From assembly GCA_033297205.1 (NCBI GenBank), contig MU859061.1, positions 496,001 to 560,000 on the forward strand: 64,000 bases of DNA, written 5' to 3'. Below are positions 32,507 through 44,300 of this stretch, one piece after another. The stretch's first letter is position 1. The number at the start of each line of letters is the position of its first letter. A model generated the notes under the pieces. That model worked only from the letters and a program-made list of their open reading frames with translations, searched no databases and had not been told where the DNA came from. Source of the stretch: Pseudoneurospora amorphoporcata (Eukaryota > Ascomycota > Sordariomycetes > Sordariales > Sordariaceae). The translations under genes and the position numbers were made by a program.

Positions 32507-33187
32507 TCAGTTCTTTTCCCCACCTTTCTCCCCTCCCTTTTCACCTCCTTCCTCGTCCGCATGTCCCAACTTCCAAGCCAAATGCTTCGCATACATATTC
32601 AACGCCGCCTTGCTCGCACGGTACTCGGTGTAATGCCTCGTGACATTGCTCAAGTCAAGATTACGACTGTTGACTTGATAGGGTATAGACCCCAACCCCG
32701 AACTAACAAAAACAATGTTCCTCTCTCGGTTTGGGGAGGCAGATAGTAAAGGCACAAGTTCGCCGGTTAGGAGAGCGGGTCCGATGAGGTCGGTGTCAAA
32801 GATTGAACGCCAATTCACTCTTTCTCTTGACGGCGCGTGCGGGTCTGTAACATGCGTGGGCAGCCAAGAAGAGGAGATGGCGGCGTTGTGAACTAGGATG
32901 TCTAAGCGGCCGTGTTGGGAGGACATGTGGGAAGCGGCAGAGGAGATGGATGTGTCGGAGGTTAGGTCGAGAGGTAGAGGTTCGAGGGTAGTGGAGCTGT
33001 GCAGGTTGGGGAGGGCGCGTAGTGTGGTGATGGCGGATTCGACGGAGGAGAGGTGGCGACCGGAGAGGATAATGTGGTAGGGCTTTTCGGGGGAGGTGCT
33101 GAGGTTCTTGGCGATTTCGAAGCTGATGCCGCGGTTGGCGCCGGTGATGAGGACGATGGTCTTGGAGTCAGGAGCGGTGGTGGCCAT
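32507..33187 (-). CDS. Short-chain dehydrogenase/reductase, 3' end apparently frameshifted
   Basis: The open frame from ATG 33187 encodes 226 aa. It has the Rossmann cofactor motif TGANRGIS, the DLTS acidic turn, HNAAIS (NNAG position), catalytic Ser in VFVSSGLGS and YxxxK in YRASKAALN, so the fold and catalytic triad are present. The last Gly of TGxxxGxG is replaced by Ser (GIS for GIG). The frame then enters EEGGEKGGEKGGEKN and stops, losing the normal substrate-binding C-terminus, which continues in another frame downstream. Either this is a recent frameshift in a purine repeat, or the truncated form is real. Substrate is unknown; carbonyl-reductase-like SDRs are the nearest type. Confidence 0.8.
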   Translation of the reverse strand: MATTAPDSKTIVLITGANRGISFEIAKNLSTSPEKPYHIILSGRHLSSVESAITTLRALPNLHSSTTLEPLPLDLTSDTSISSAASHMSSQHGRLDILVHNAAISSSWLPTHVTDPHAPSRERVNWRSIFDTDLIGPALLTGELVPLLSASPNRERNIVFVSSGLGSIPYQVNSRNLDLSNVTRHYTEYRASKAALNMYAKHLAWKLGHADEEGGEKGGEKGGEKN

Positions 33188-33593
33188 GATGGGAGGTTTT
33201 GGTGTGGGCCGGCTGGGAAAATGTTCGAATTGTTAATGAAGAGGTTGAAGAGGCCGGTCTTAGCGATGTCTCGACGTTGCTGGTTTTGTCGTCGTCTCCG
33301 GTTCTGTTCGTCTGAACATCGTGAGGTTTTATACTGCCCGCACGTCATCGCGACGTATCCGCGGACACCGATGAGACGGGTGTATGGTAATCGCCGAAAG
33401 CTTAACGGGGTTAAACACCTGACACTTTGCCCATACCTCCCGTCGTTGATCACCTGCTTTGTTGGTGTTGAAGGTGCTTCCTGAAGATAAGCCTCCATGA
33501 ACACCTAAACTCGGGGATCGCAACGTCGAAGACAAGGCAAAGCCCAACAGCCCTCCATGTTTGTAGACAGGTTATTCAACCATACCAGCTGCC
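33188..33593. other. Spacer: SDR promoter and SLD5 3' end
   Basis: About 400 bases between two minus-strand genes. No further gene or repeat seen. Confidence 0.55.
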
Positions 33594-34342
33594 TCATACC
33601 AACTCGGCATCGCCCTTTTCTACCAATGACTTGGCATCTGACCATCTCAAGATGACAATATCCCCCTCTTTGCCCGTGAGCACACCATCGACATCCACTC
33701 CGTGACACTCAATCTCGGCGTCCTTCAGCAGGCGAATGAACACGGCCGAGTCAAGGTCAGGGCTGTCAATCATGCTGATATTCCCCGCCGTATCGTTCAA
33801 GTTCTGCATCGTGGGCGGAAATGTTCCCAGGAAAGAGTTGAGGTAGTGGTTGTGCAACAAAAGCTGGTGTCGTCTCGCGTACGCCTCTTCGATTTGCGAC
33901 ATGCGCGTTCGGAGGTTGTCGTTGGAGATGTAGTGGAGGAGGTGTTTATCGATCTGTTGGCAGCAGCAATCCCGAACGTCAACAAATGACCCCCCTAAAG
34001 AGACAAGAGACAGAATTGGGTTGTTGCCCTACGTACCTTTGCAATCCTTGTCCTCAAAAACGACCTGACCAGATACTTGTACCTCTCCAACTCGGTCTGG
34101 ATAACAATCAGCGCGAAATTGGTTTTTGGGTCCATGTCGCCCGTCATCTCTTCCACTCGCTCAATCTGCCGCTTGATCTTGTCGTTGATGCGCTCGAACA
34201 GGCCGTTGGAAGGCCAAGCAAGTAATTCGGGTGTCGAGCGCTCGGCGACCCAGGCGCGCGTCAGATCTTGCAGGTCGCGCGTTTCTTGCGGGATCTGGTG
34301 CGAGACGGGGTCGACTTCGCGGAGGATGTCGTCAATGTCCAT
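33594..34342 (-). CDS. SLD5: GINS complex subunit Sld5
   Basis: Exons 34342-34037 and 33953-33594 encode 221 aa; the 83-nt intron (GTACGT, CAACAG) follows a phase-0 junction RIAK/IDKH. The sequence has the Sld5 pattern. An acidic start, MDIDDILREVD, precedes the A domain, with WAVERSTPELL, IERVEEMTGD and ELERYKYLVRSFLRTRIAK. IDKHLLHYI follows, and a C-terminal B domain includes VFIRLLKDAEIE and GDIVILRWSDAKSLVEKGDAELV. Length matches yeast and human Sld5/GINS4. GINS (Sld5-Psf1-Psf2-Psf3) joins Mcm2-7 and Cdc45 to form the replicative helicase, and the Sld5 B domain is needed for complex assembly. The ATG at 34342 is the natural start. Confidence 0.93.
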
Positions 34343-34766
34343 TGTGGCTTGTGGATTGGAAACCGAAAAAGGGTGGATTGGGTTGTGTGGTGGGCGCAAT
34401 GTGTCGCATTTTTCGTGATGAACTGAATGGACCTCGAACGCGGGGCAGATCTCACCCCGGATTTTTAGGGGCTCGGCGGGCTGCTACGGCGATCCAGTGG
34501 AGCGGTTCATCCCGCTTTTAGTGACATCGATGCCCGCTGACTCCCCCTAACCTTAAGAGTGCAGGGATCGAATAGGGGTGCCCCTGAGTTCATGTAAACA
34601 CCACCTGATGGCGAGCATGGAGATGTGAATTTGGGTCGAGTTTGTTACATGTTGTGCTTAGTGGTATCAATGAATTGGAAAACTATAGCAGTCTTGATAT
34701 CACAAGTCGTGCGCTTTTCTTCCCTCCATTCCGCTCCTCATCAAATTACACCCATAACTGCTATCA
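34343..34766. other. Spacer: SLD5 promoter
   Basis: About 420 bases; no gene visible. Confidence 0.5.
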
Positions 34767-36098
34767 TCAGAGTGTGTTGGCGCCGGAGTCATCCTGTTCG
34801 AGAAGACCGAGGATTTTCTGACCCCAGTCAGAATCTGAGGCTCTTCGGGAGAACATCAACATGTACATGAGAGCCGGGTTTGAAGGCGGATCTCCTGGCC
34901 ATGTATCACCAGCGCTAGTTGATGTTGGTGTAAGCATCACTGTGCCGTCGGATGATGACTCCTCCCTTGCGTCGGCCTCTATTATAATAGAGTCCAACGT
35001 TGAGATCTCAGCATCCTCGTCACAACTGTTGTGGTGTATTGTCTTCTGGTCCACGCGTCCTGCATTCTCGATATTCTGCTTGTGTTTCCGCCTTTTGGCT
35101 ATGGACGATCCGTCAAGTTGACGAATCTCGGACATAGGTTTTAAAGGACACATGACTGGTACCTCTGTATATAGGTTCGCCATGGGTCTTGCGGCTTTCG
35201 GCCTATCGTCTGCCTGGTCGTCGACTTCGTTTCGCCCTTGATCTGGCTGCTCGCCTTTGTTATAGCGCGTCTCTTGCTCCTCAACGCATTCGCCATTCCC
35301 AACCTCGCTTTCATTATCTGTTTGACTTTCTTCCGAGATAACGTTGTCCTCTTGGTCCTTGTTCCTATCATGTTGACATTTTCCCTCCGTAGCTGCGGCT
35401 TCTTGGTTCGATCTATCCGAGTTCTCCCCTTTGTCCTCTTGCTTTCCTGATCTTTCATCCGTTGTTTTCGTACCGTCCATGTCCCTGGGTGGTTTGATCT
35501 TCACTCGTCTCGTCGTCCCAGCTGGCAATCCTGTCCCCTTTCCGCTCGCCATCCGCTCGCAGTCCCCTAAACGCCGCCTCAGGAACCACTCAACCGAGTA
35601 GCGGCCATGACCATTCTTGGCGAATCTCTCCAATCCCTTCCTTAGCAGTGAATCCCATTTGGCGACTTCTTTTGAATCATCTTCGCACTTGGCTATGTTG
35701 TGTGACGGTGGTGTTGAAAGACGCTGTGGCGCGGAAGATGACGAGCGTGACGAAAGGCCTGTTCTCAGGAGCCAAAAGTCTTGCCTGGAGCGATATATCG
35801 TGCAGGCGCGGTTGTGAGGATAGTATAGGGTGATCTCGTAGAGAGGGGACTCTTCTTCGGTCAAGATCCGGTTAGATTCCAGTTTCTGGTCGTCTTTGTC
35901 CTGAGGCCGTGAATCGTAGTTTGACGTGGGCTTATGTAGAGGCCGAACTCGAGTGGCTATTGGCAATGTTCGGGTCCCATTGTAGCTGTTATGGTTCTTC
36001 TGGGTGTGTAGTTGAGGCTTGAATATTGTCTCAGGCTGAGATTCCGATGTCTTGGAAGTGCCCTCCAGGTCGGGTGAGAACATCAGCGGGACCAGCAT
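34767..36098 (-). CDS. Orphan acidic protein, weakly PX-like N-terminal region
   Basis: An uninterrupted frame; the ATG at 36098 gives 443 aa. An in-frame ATG at 36392 would add 98 residues, but that stretch includes a TATA-like element (about 36292) and reads like leader. Residues ~110-210 hold the only structured-looking part: LYEITLYYPHNRACTIYRS, DFWLLRTGL, then KWDSLLRKGLERFAKNG and YSVEWFLRRRLGDCE. That strand/helix order with Arg/Tyr resembles a Phox-like fold, a weak resemblance that I do not treat as a call. The rest is Lys/Glu/Asp/Gln-rich and disordered. The C-terminus is again ordered (DWGQKILGLLEQD). No function is assigned. Confidence 0.7.
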   Translation of the reverse strand: MLVPLMFSPDLEGTSKTSESQPETIFKPQLHTQKNHNSYNGTRTLPIATRVRPLHKPTSNYDSRPQDKDDQKLESNRILTEEESPLYEITLYYPHNRACTIYRSRQDFWLLRTGLSSRSSSSAPQRLSTPPSHNIAKCEDDSKEVAKWDSLLRKGLERFAKNGHGRYSVEWFLRRRLGDCERMASGKGTGLPAGTTRRVKIKPPRDMDGTKTTDERSGKQEDKGENSDRSNQEAAATEGKCQHDRNKDQEDNVISEESQTDNESEVGNGECVEEQETRYNKGEQPDQGRNEVDDQADDRPKAARPMANLYTEVPVMCPLKPMSEIRQLDGSSIAKRRKHKQNIENAGRVDQKTIHHNSCDEDAEISTLDSIIIEADAREESSSDGTVMLTPTSTSAGDTWPGDPPSNPALMYMLMFSRRASDSDWGQKILGLLEQDDSGANTL

Positions 36099-38040
36099 GT
36101 TGCTTCTCGCGTAGTCTGTGATTGTTGGTGATGAGTGGTGCGGGATTACTCTGGGTAGATATTTGAGGTGATGGGATCGGGGATTGAGATTAAAACAGCC
36201 GGGTAATAGCTGAGGATAAGCTCGCTTGATGGAAGCGAAAAGAGTTGAGAAGGAAAAGAAAGAAAACAAACCATACCGCAGCCGCGACGATATAAACCCA
36301 CGCTGACGCGGAATGTGGATATCACATGTGTCCCACTCACTGTATGCAAAACTAGTGATCAACAAGTTTCGGGACTTGGAAACCAGATCCATCCCGTCAT
36401 GTGTACTGGCACGGCGACCTCATTCCGGTCGGGTGTGGTTACCGGAGGTGTTGAGGCGGTATCAAGAGCAAACCGCAAGGTTGCACAACAGACGGCTCAG
36501 GTGGCTCAACAAAGAGCATGCCTCGCAAGGCTGATTGGACTAGCGAACCAGGAGCCGACAACGGTTTGGCACGGTAGTGTAGAGCTGACATTCTCACCTG
36601 AAACGAACTACTTGGCTAGACGGGCGGTGACTATGCACCATGGGGATCACTGTGATTAGTAGATGCCAAGGCCGATGATACCGCCTTTTTCCGCTTGCCA
36701 GTAGAGGGGGGCATTTTGGGTTCCAGGTTGGCATGCCCAGCACGAGGTCAGTCGGTGGTGGTGGGAGATGGTGTTGTCAAGTGGAAAAAGTGTCGAGTTG
36801 TCAACAGCCGAGCTGTGGTTTATTACGGCTCGGGGTTGATAGTCCGAGGGGACATTGCAATGCATGGTTAACGCGGTCTCATTCCGGTAAAAGAGGTCCG
36901 TTTAAATGTGTATGTGTATATAAAGTCGTGTGAATCACAAGCTGGCCGTCCTGGTGTGTCGATTGCTTGCGTGTCTGCGATGTTGACGGAAAATTGAAAC
37001 AGAAAAGAGAATATGACGGAGGCCGTCAAGCCGCAGTGGACCACAGCGACACGATTCGGGTATAGCGTGTCTGCTCCAAACCCTAACCCCTGCCCTTCTG
37101 AAACGCAACGGCTTACCAGTTTTTATTAATTCGACTTCAAGTTGACCACATGGGGCCGTCCAACCCCGCACCTCTTTGGGTACGTACCGCTCACTATCAA
37201 TCAATCCGTTGCCCGGCTCCCGTGTGAATGATAACACAAGAGGAACGAGTTTGTTTTGTTTGGCTTTCACGAGATCTGGTGGATGGAAAACCGACTTCGA
37301 TATAGCTTCGCCCGCTTGTCCGACCTTTATAGGCGTAGTGAGGTCCAAGACATTAAGGTGCCCTCTGTTTAGGGCGGCCAATCAATAAACCTCTGCGCTA
37401 ATGCTGCACGAGAAGCTGTCGGGGACTGTGCCTGCGTGATCACCAGCATGCGAATTAGCAGATGTGATTCTGATTGGAAAGATTTGTCAACTCGGGTCAA
37501 CTTTTGCTCCTCCAAATTGGTGGTATTTCACCGATGAAGATAGCATACCTATTCCTCTCTTTAGGTATTTCTTTTCCAGAGATTGCCATGGAACTCAGTC
37601 TTCCCGTATTGAGCATCTCGGGAAGGTGAAAGAGCAGACGGTGTTGTCTGCGCCTTCTTTGGACCCAGGGGAGCGAAAGTGGAAAGTGGACTGTCTCTAG
37701 CCATCCCTGCCAACTTGCATTGCCCGGTCGCCGTGCCTGCCCCTTCGTCACTTCTTTCACATTGCACCTGCCCGAACAGCTCCGGCTTTGTGTCTGTTTT
37801 CTCCCTTCCATCTATCCGTCTTGAAGCTTTTCAACTTTTGTTGACATTGTTTTGAAATCCCCCAATTCCCCTTTTCTCTCGACAAAACAAGGTGTTTGTT
37901 TTCTTGGTCCACCTTTTGTTATCCCACCACCCCCGCCTCAAGATACTATCACAGCTATCTTTGCGCATCGCATCGGATTAGAACTTCAACGCAACTGTCA
38001 TCCTTTCTTCAGCAAGACTCAAACATCGCCAACTGCAGCC
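36099..38040. other. Divergent spacer upstream of the NTF2-like gene
   Basis: About 1.9 kb. Short frames only. TATATAAAG occurs at about 36918 on the plus strand, but I cannot attach a coding sequence to it. The right end is a C/T-rich leader with CAGCC before ATG 38041. Confidence 0.5.
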
Positions 38041-39896
38041 ATGTCATTGCAGGACGCATACAAGAGGTTCCTTGGTTCGCCAAGTGCCGCTGCGCTCGCG
38101 GACGACGCGTCCCTACACTACATCACAACCACCACCAGCATTGCCGGCGCATCCAATATCACCAAGCATCTGTCTTCCCTCTCCAGCCAGGTAAAGAAGG
38201 AGAAGGAGACCGTTCTCTATGCCATCGAGGGCCAAGATGCCATTGCGCTAGAGGTTAACACCTCGCTTGAGTTCCTCATCCAAGGAGGCCCCTATCTCCC
38301 CGGTCTGGAGGACAACTACGTCGCAGATCGCAAGGTCAACTTCACTGTTGTGAGTTTTCCAAAGCTTCCCCTCCAAAGTTTGCCCTCGCTCCATGAATCC
38401 TAACCCAGAGCGAACCCTGCGTTTGACAGTTCCACATCGTAACGTTCAACAGCGACGGCAAGATCACACAAATCCGACAGAGCTGGGACCAAGGCTCGCT
38501 TCTTAAGCAAGTTGAGGTCATTGGCAGGTCCGGTCGCAACTGGCCAATTCGCGACAGCAAGGACCAGATCAACCTGATCAACAGATGCATCAAGGAAGGT
38601 GGCACTCCCGTTACCGAAAACCAAGGCTCCACGAGCACCCGTCCCAAGGTTACCAACGCCATGCGCGATCCTCATGCGTCGCTTTCTCTGTTCGCTTCTC
38701 GCGAAGAGGTCGCAACCCCACCAGAGCCCGTTATCTCTCCATATGCTGGAAGCAAGCCTCGCCAACGGAACTTTGAGGAGATTCTTGGAGATGAGCCGGT
38801 TGAGGACCCTACGTCGCCCAGTACCGACCGGAGCCGCTCAATGACTCCAGGCATCGCCCCCAAGGCTGGCGCCACAAAGCATTTCCAGCCCATCCGTCTC
38901 TTCGAGACTGACGACAATATGCCCGAGATTCCCGATACACCCCAGTCGGTCCATGCTGTTCAGCGCAAGGTGAAGCCTGATCCGACAAAGTACAAGCACT
39001 TCGACTTTGCCGACGGTTCCGATCCCGCCGACGCACCCCAGCCTGGTGTTCCCTTCGACAAGAAGCCCAAGACCAAGCATGACAGCCAGTGGTCTTTCGA
39101 CGACTTCAACTCCCCCGAGAAGCCAGCTCCTACTCGTAAAATTGTCAAGAGCTTCCTTAGCAGCGCTGACGACGAAGAGCACCAAGGCCCTTCGACTCCG
39201 CAAAACAAGGCATCGCGTAAGCCGCGCCGTGATGACGAGAATCACTGGAATGTTGGCAACGACGGCCCATCTCCCGAGGTTCAAAAGAACAACCGCGGCG
39301 CTGGCACGAACGCAGCTTCACATCTATATGACGACGACCTGATGAAGGCCGATGGTAGTGCCCCATCGCCGGTACAGAGGAGCAACCGCGGCGCTGGCAC
39401 GAACGCAGCCTCCCACTTGTATGACGACAACCTCATTAAGGCTGATGGTAGTGCGCCATCGCCTGCCCCCCGTGCGCTTAGCAACATCACCAACGCCAAG
39501 AATAGGGAGAAGAACTTTGAGCCTCACTTTGACATCACTGATGAATCTCCTCAGGCTGAGAAGAACGGTCGCTCCAAGGCCGCCGAGAATCGCCAAGCGG
39601 CTCAGCGTGGATTGGAAAGTCACTGGTCGATGGAGAACGAATCGCCCGTACAGCCCAAAAAGAATTCGAATACCGGCATCACCATTGCAGGTGATGGTAT
39701 GGGTAGCAGAAAGGGCTTCGAGGCCAGCACCGCTGAAAACAAGGGCATCACCATTGCTGGAGATGGCATGGGTGGCAAGAAGGGAACGCAGCGGAACTGG
39801 CTTACTTCTGAGGAGGAACCTCAGGATCTGCACCTCCAAAACAGGAATCCTGGCAAGAAGCAGACCTTGAAGTCTGACAACTTCTGGGACTTCTAA
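38041..39896 (+). CDS. NTF2-like-domain protein with disordered repeat tail
   Basis: Exons 38041-38349 and 38430-39896 encode 591 aa; the 80-nt intron (GTGAGT, GACAG) joins VNFTV to FHIVTF. The first ~170 residues form an NTF2-like alpha+beta domain (MSLQDAYKRFLGSP, SLHYITTTTSI, IALEVNTSLEFLIQGGPYL, IVTFNSDGKITQIRQSWDQG, SLLKQVEVIGRSGRNWPIRD), conserved in filamentous fungi as far as I recall. The rest is disordered: phospho-motif-like SPSTDRSRSMTP, a 31-residue tandem repeat (NRGAGTNAASHLYDD, 93-bp period from 39291), and two GITIAGDGMG units. It ends in LKSDNFWDF. A cytosolic scaffold is likely; the biochemical role is unknown. Confidence 0.85.
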
Positions 39897-41316
39897 GCGT
39901 TCTGTGTTTGCAACGGTAGGAGCTTTACTGGTTGGTATACTGTCGTCATCTTGTTTTCTTGCACTTGATATCACCTTGCTGTCTGTTTGTTTAACTGTTC
40001 ATTTCTCGCGACGAAGGAGTCCACCATTATGGTGACTTCTCTCTTGCCTTCACATTTGGGGAAACGGTACGTTTGAGTGAGCAGCGGAGCTGTATGTATG
40101 GAAGATGCGTTGTCTTGGTGGAAGATCCTTTCAAAAAGGAGGGAGGAAGTTGTTGTTCGAGTTCAATGTTTAGTCTGTGGGACTTTGGCTTTCCAAAACC
40201 AATACCAACCAGCATGATAGATATGAACATATACGGACGATACGTAACATAAGCTTTGCTCAAAAAGGGCAAATACACCAATAAATGCAAAACCATTCCG
40301 AGAGAGAAAGAGGTTTATTGCCGTCAGCCGTAAGCACCACTAGCTAATTAATGGATGTCACCGGCGTAAGCCACCTACCTACCTACCTTACTTACCTACT
40401 TACCTTGTCAGTGTTTGCTTGAGAAGCTGGAACTAACACTCCATATTGACTCAACTGCCCAATGCCAATATTTGGTACTTAATCATACGATGATGAGAAT
40501 GTATTCTATGTGCTGCCATTGAACAAGTATCGTAGGCAAACTGTATCAACTCACCCAAGCGACGTGCTGAGTGTGTTTGTTGTGTTTGTCTCATTTTGCG
40601 ATGGGGACTTGATGACCATAATAATAACAATAATAATATTAACAATTAATATAAATAATTGACCCAGGATGGCCCAGAGAGAGCAAAAGATATTAGGGTT
40701 CCTAGAGTATTTACATTACTCAACTCAAAGCTGAGAAGACAATCAATACTGGTATGGTTAATAACTGCCGAGACACCTCACCTCACCAATATTTCGCTTG
40801 ATCGTTGTGGCCACCACAAACAACAATTGTTTCATTACAGCTTCAACCACTCACTGTTCGGTTTTTACTACGTAGCAGCGTTCATTGTTTATTTGATAAA
40901 GAATGGAAAACAAAGAGCATCGAGCAAGAAAGAGGTGGATATATTGGGATGGATAGGTAATTCCAAAAAAAAAAAAAAAAAAAGTAAATGTAATTCTTCC
41001 TATTGTGTTTCCTCTATCTTGTTGGTATCACATTATCCTACTTACTCGTGCGCCAAAAGAGAAAAAGTCATGGGCCTAACAATAACGGGGTAAGGGAAAA
41101 GGAAGGGGGGGTGATTAAGGAAACTGTGGGTGAGAGACATTGTCCTCCTCAATGGAAAGAAAATCCATATAGATCATGTTTCTTATAGTCAGTCATTCAG
41201 CAGTACCCTTACGCCTTCCTGTGCTATCATCATCAAACTGTCTCATAAACGTTATCCCATCAATATCAACTTTCGACCAGCAACCAAAGAAACCAAGCTC
41301 CCAAACCCTCTTAAGC
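39897..41316. other. Convergent 3' spacer
   Basis: About 1.4 kb between convergent stops. AT-rich patches (AATAATAATAT near 40620-40660), ACCTACCTACCTTACTTACC at about 40372-40396 and an 18-20 base A run near 40967. No gene visible. Confidence 0.6.
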
Positions 41317-44300
41317 TTAAACACCTGGTTTCGAAAATCCATCACTATTAGGCCAATTCCCCAGTCCCGCCGGATCCCCTCCAATCCTCACATACACCCC
41401 GACAGCCGGAACCCCTCCATCCAGCACAAAGAACTGATACCACCCAGGCGGCGCAACATGCGCACTAGGCGGCGCGTCCACCGTGCAACTGGTGCCCTGG
41501 CATTTCACGTTCGGCATGAGTGTCCGGGCACCCATCGAGTTCCCGTGGGTGCTTGATACTGAACCGAGCAAGGTAACCGTGATGGCGCCGTTCTTAGCGG
41601 CCGACCCCAAAGTAAAGGCGATGTTCTTTTGGTTCCAATCCCAGTCTTTGTTGGATAAAGTGAATGTTGGACGAGGCTTGCCGTTTAGGAGATAGGGAGG
41701 GACGAAGACTTCCACGCGGTATTCCTCTGGGTTGACGTTATCCTGGGGGTCGGAGCCGGAGATGAGGACGCGTCCGTCGAGGAGGGTGATGGCTTCAGAG
41801 TGGTACATACGCGCGATGGTGGTGTTGGCCATGACTGTGATGCGGGATCCCACTGGTTTGGTAGGGTTGTAGAGCAGGGCGTTCTTGTTGGGGTTGTTAG
41901 CCAGTCCGAAACCGGCGAAGCCGTGGTGGGCGCCGTTGGCGATCAGATAAGTCCCGTCGGGCAGGGGAGCCATGCATGGCATTACACGGAAGGAGGGCAT
42001 GCGCTCGATGACCCATTTCGGGTTGGCGTCATCGGGACGCGTGGACACGCAGTTGTCGAGGGCGTAGCCGGGGCCTTCGTTGGAACCGCCACAGATGAGG
42101 ATGCCGAGGTTTTCGGTGTAGGGGTAGCGCTGCGGCAGAAGGACGGCGGCGCCTTCGAGGGGGTAGGTACGCCCCGATCGAGGGTCGTTGACGGCGCCGG
42201 GAACCATGGGAAGTTCCTTGATGGTGGCGAAGGTCTTCTCGTCTAGGATTCTGGCTTCGTTCCAGTATTGGACAAATATGCCACCACTTGGTAGCACGGC
42301 AACGAAGGGGTAGAGGTTGTTAGGGTTGGTGCGTTCGAGCCAATCCATGTAGAGTGGTTTGGTTCCAGTGTAGGGCAAGATCTCGATAGAAGGGACGGCG
42401 GCAGCGTTCGAGCCAGTCTCGCCTCCGATGACAAAAATGGAGCCGTTGGCCATGACCATGGCGCTGGGATACCAGCGGCCAGCTTGCAAGCTCAACTCGT
42501 TGACGTTCTCTTCCCAGTCATGGCCAGGCCAGTACAGACGAGTGCCGTAGGTAGAGTCTCCAGACCAGCCTCCGACGGTCAACTGGCGGCCTACCTTGTC
42601 AGGCAAGGTCACACCACCGGCACAGAAGACATCAGTCTTGAGATGAAGTTCACGGAAGGCAGCGTTAGTGCCGACCTTGGATAGATCTAGCTCGTATGCA
42701 CCAGTCTCGTTGGCAGGGCCGGTTCCCCACTTGGAAAGGAAGCTGACCTTGCCTTGAATGGTCTCGGATGTCATCAGTGGGACGGTAACGCCGTTGATGA
42801 GGAGCTCATATTTGCCCGCTCTGTAATCCTGGGGGAAGTCCCAGGAGTAGAAGGGTGTTCCTGTCCAGAAGTAGGTTGTGAGGCGGTTACCACCACCGCA
42901 GATGGACGATGTCTCACCGGGGCAGACAATATTGCACTCCGATTCGGGACGTTTGGTGGCACCGGATGTCTCAATGTTGGCCGGATCACCGCAGAAGCAC
43001 TCTTCCCCATATTCGATGGCAGCAGCCATGTATCCGTATTCGGCACATCGATCGAGACACATCTTAGGCGTCATGACATTGGGGAAAAGTGACTGCCAGA
43101 AGAAGGTGCGTTGGTTGTTGATATTGTCTTCATAACAGCCACTGTAGGTCCAGTCACCCACCGTCTTTTTGGGAACTGGAGGGAGATCCACTTTGGGCTC
43201 GCCACGGGCAACAATGCTGACTCTATCACCTGCGCCGCACTTCTGGCTTGCGTCTCCTGGACAATTGACGCTGCACTGGCTATCCGCAATCTTCGCTCCA
43301 TTGTTAAAGAGGGAGTTTCCGCAGAAGCACTGAACGCCATATTCTGTCCCGGAGATAGTGTATCCTTTAGAGGCGCAGTAGGCGGCACAAACAACCTGAG
43401 AATTAGTCTGGCTGTCTGGTGCCTGGTGATTGAGGAGACGGCCAGTGGTCCCCTCAGACCAGCAGCCCTTATAAGCCCAACCTTCGGGAAGACCAGTGGC
43501 TTGAGGGGATGAAGACGAGACGGCGGAGCTAGAAATGGCTGTTGTGCTTGGGGGTTCGGTGCCATTTTTGGCGTAGACAGACAGTCGGTTTCCGGCACCG
43601 CAATACTCTGTGGGTTTACCAGCGCAAGTCATACTGCAATCGGAGTCAGGTGCAGCCACAGATCCAGCGTTGAAGCTGTTGCCACAGTAGCATTCGCGGG
43701 AATACTCAACACCAAAGTAGGTGTAGGCAGAGCAGAAGGCACTGCAGGCCTCGAGTGTCATCTCATCCGTCGCGGAAACAGCAGCGCTCAAAGCGCGGTT
43801 GCCAGTGGCCTCGGTCCGGCATCCGTACCAAATGTAGTTGCCAACAGACGCCGGTTGGACGGGGCCTTGGGGCTCCGGAACGGCTGTAACAGAAATAATG
43901 CCGCTAACGGTAGAGGTTGGCGGGAGATCTCCTTTGACGTAAATATTCAGGCGATTACCACCACCACAGAACTCCGTGCTGTTGCCGTTGCAAAGCATGG
44001 TGCATCCGCTGGTGGCAGGGGCACCTCCGTTGGAAATACGATTGCCGCAGACTGTTTAAGTTAGCAGGGCTCCCTTGTAGGAAGCTTCGAGAGGACTTAC
44101 AGCATTCGCCGCCAAATTCTACACCCGCGTACTTGTAGCCAGAAGTATCACAAGCGGCAGTGCACTTGCCCACCGTCATGCTTGCGCCTGGGATGGTACC
44201 GACACCAAAGGTAAGGGTTCTACCCGTGGTTCCCTCCGAGTAGCAACCAAGATGAGAAAAGCCGTTGACACCAGGGTTCGGCTGAGGTCCGACCGCGGCA

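Noticed and set aside
36099..36392. N-terminal extension of the orphan gene from ATG 36392
   Set aside because: The stretch contains a TATA-like element and reads like leader; the ATG at 36098 is more plausible, though the longer form cannot be excluded.
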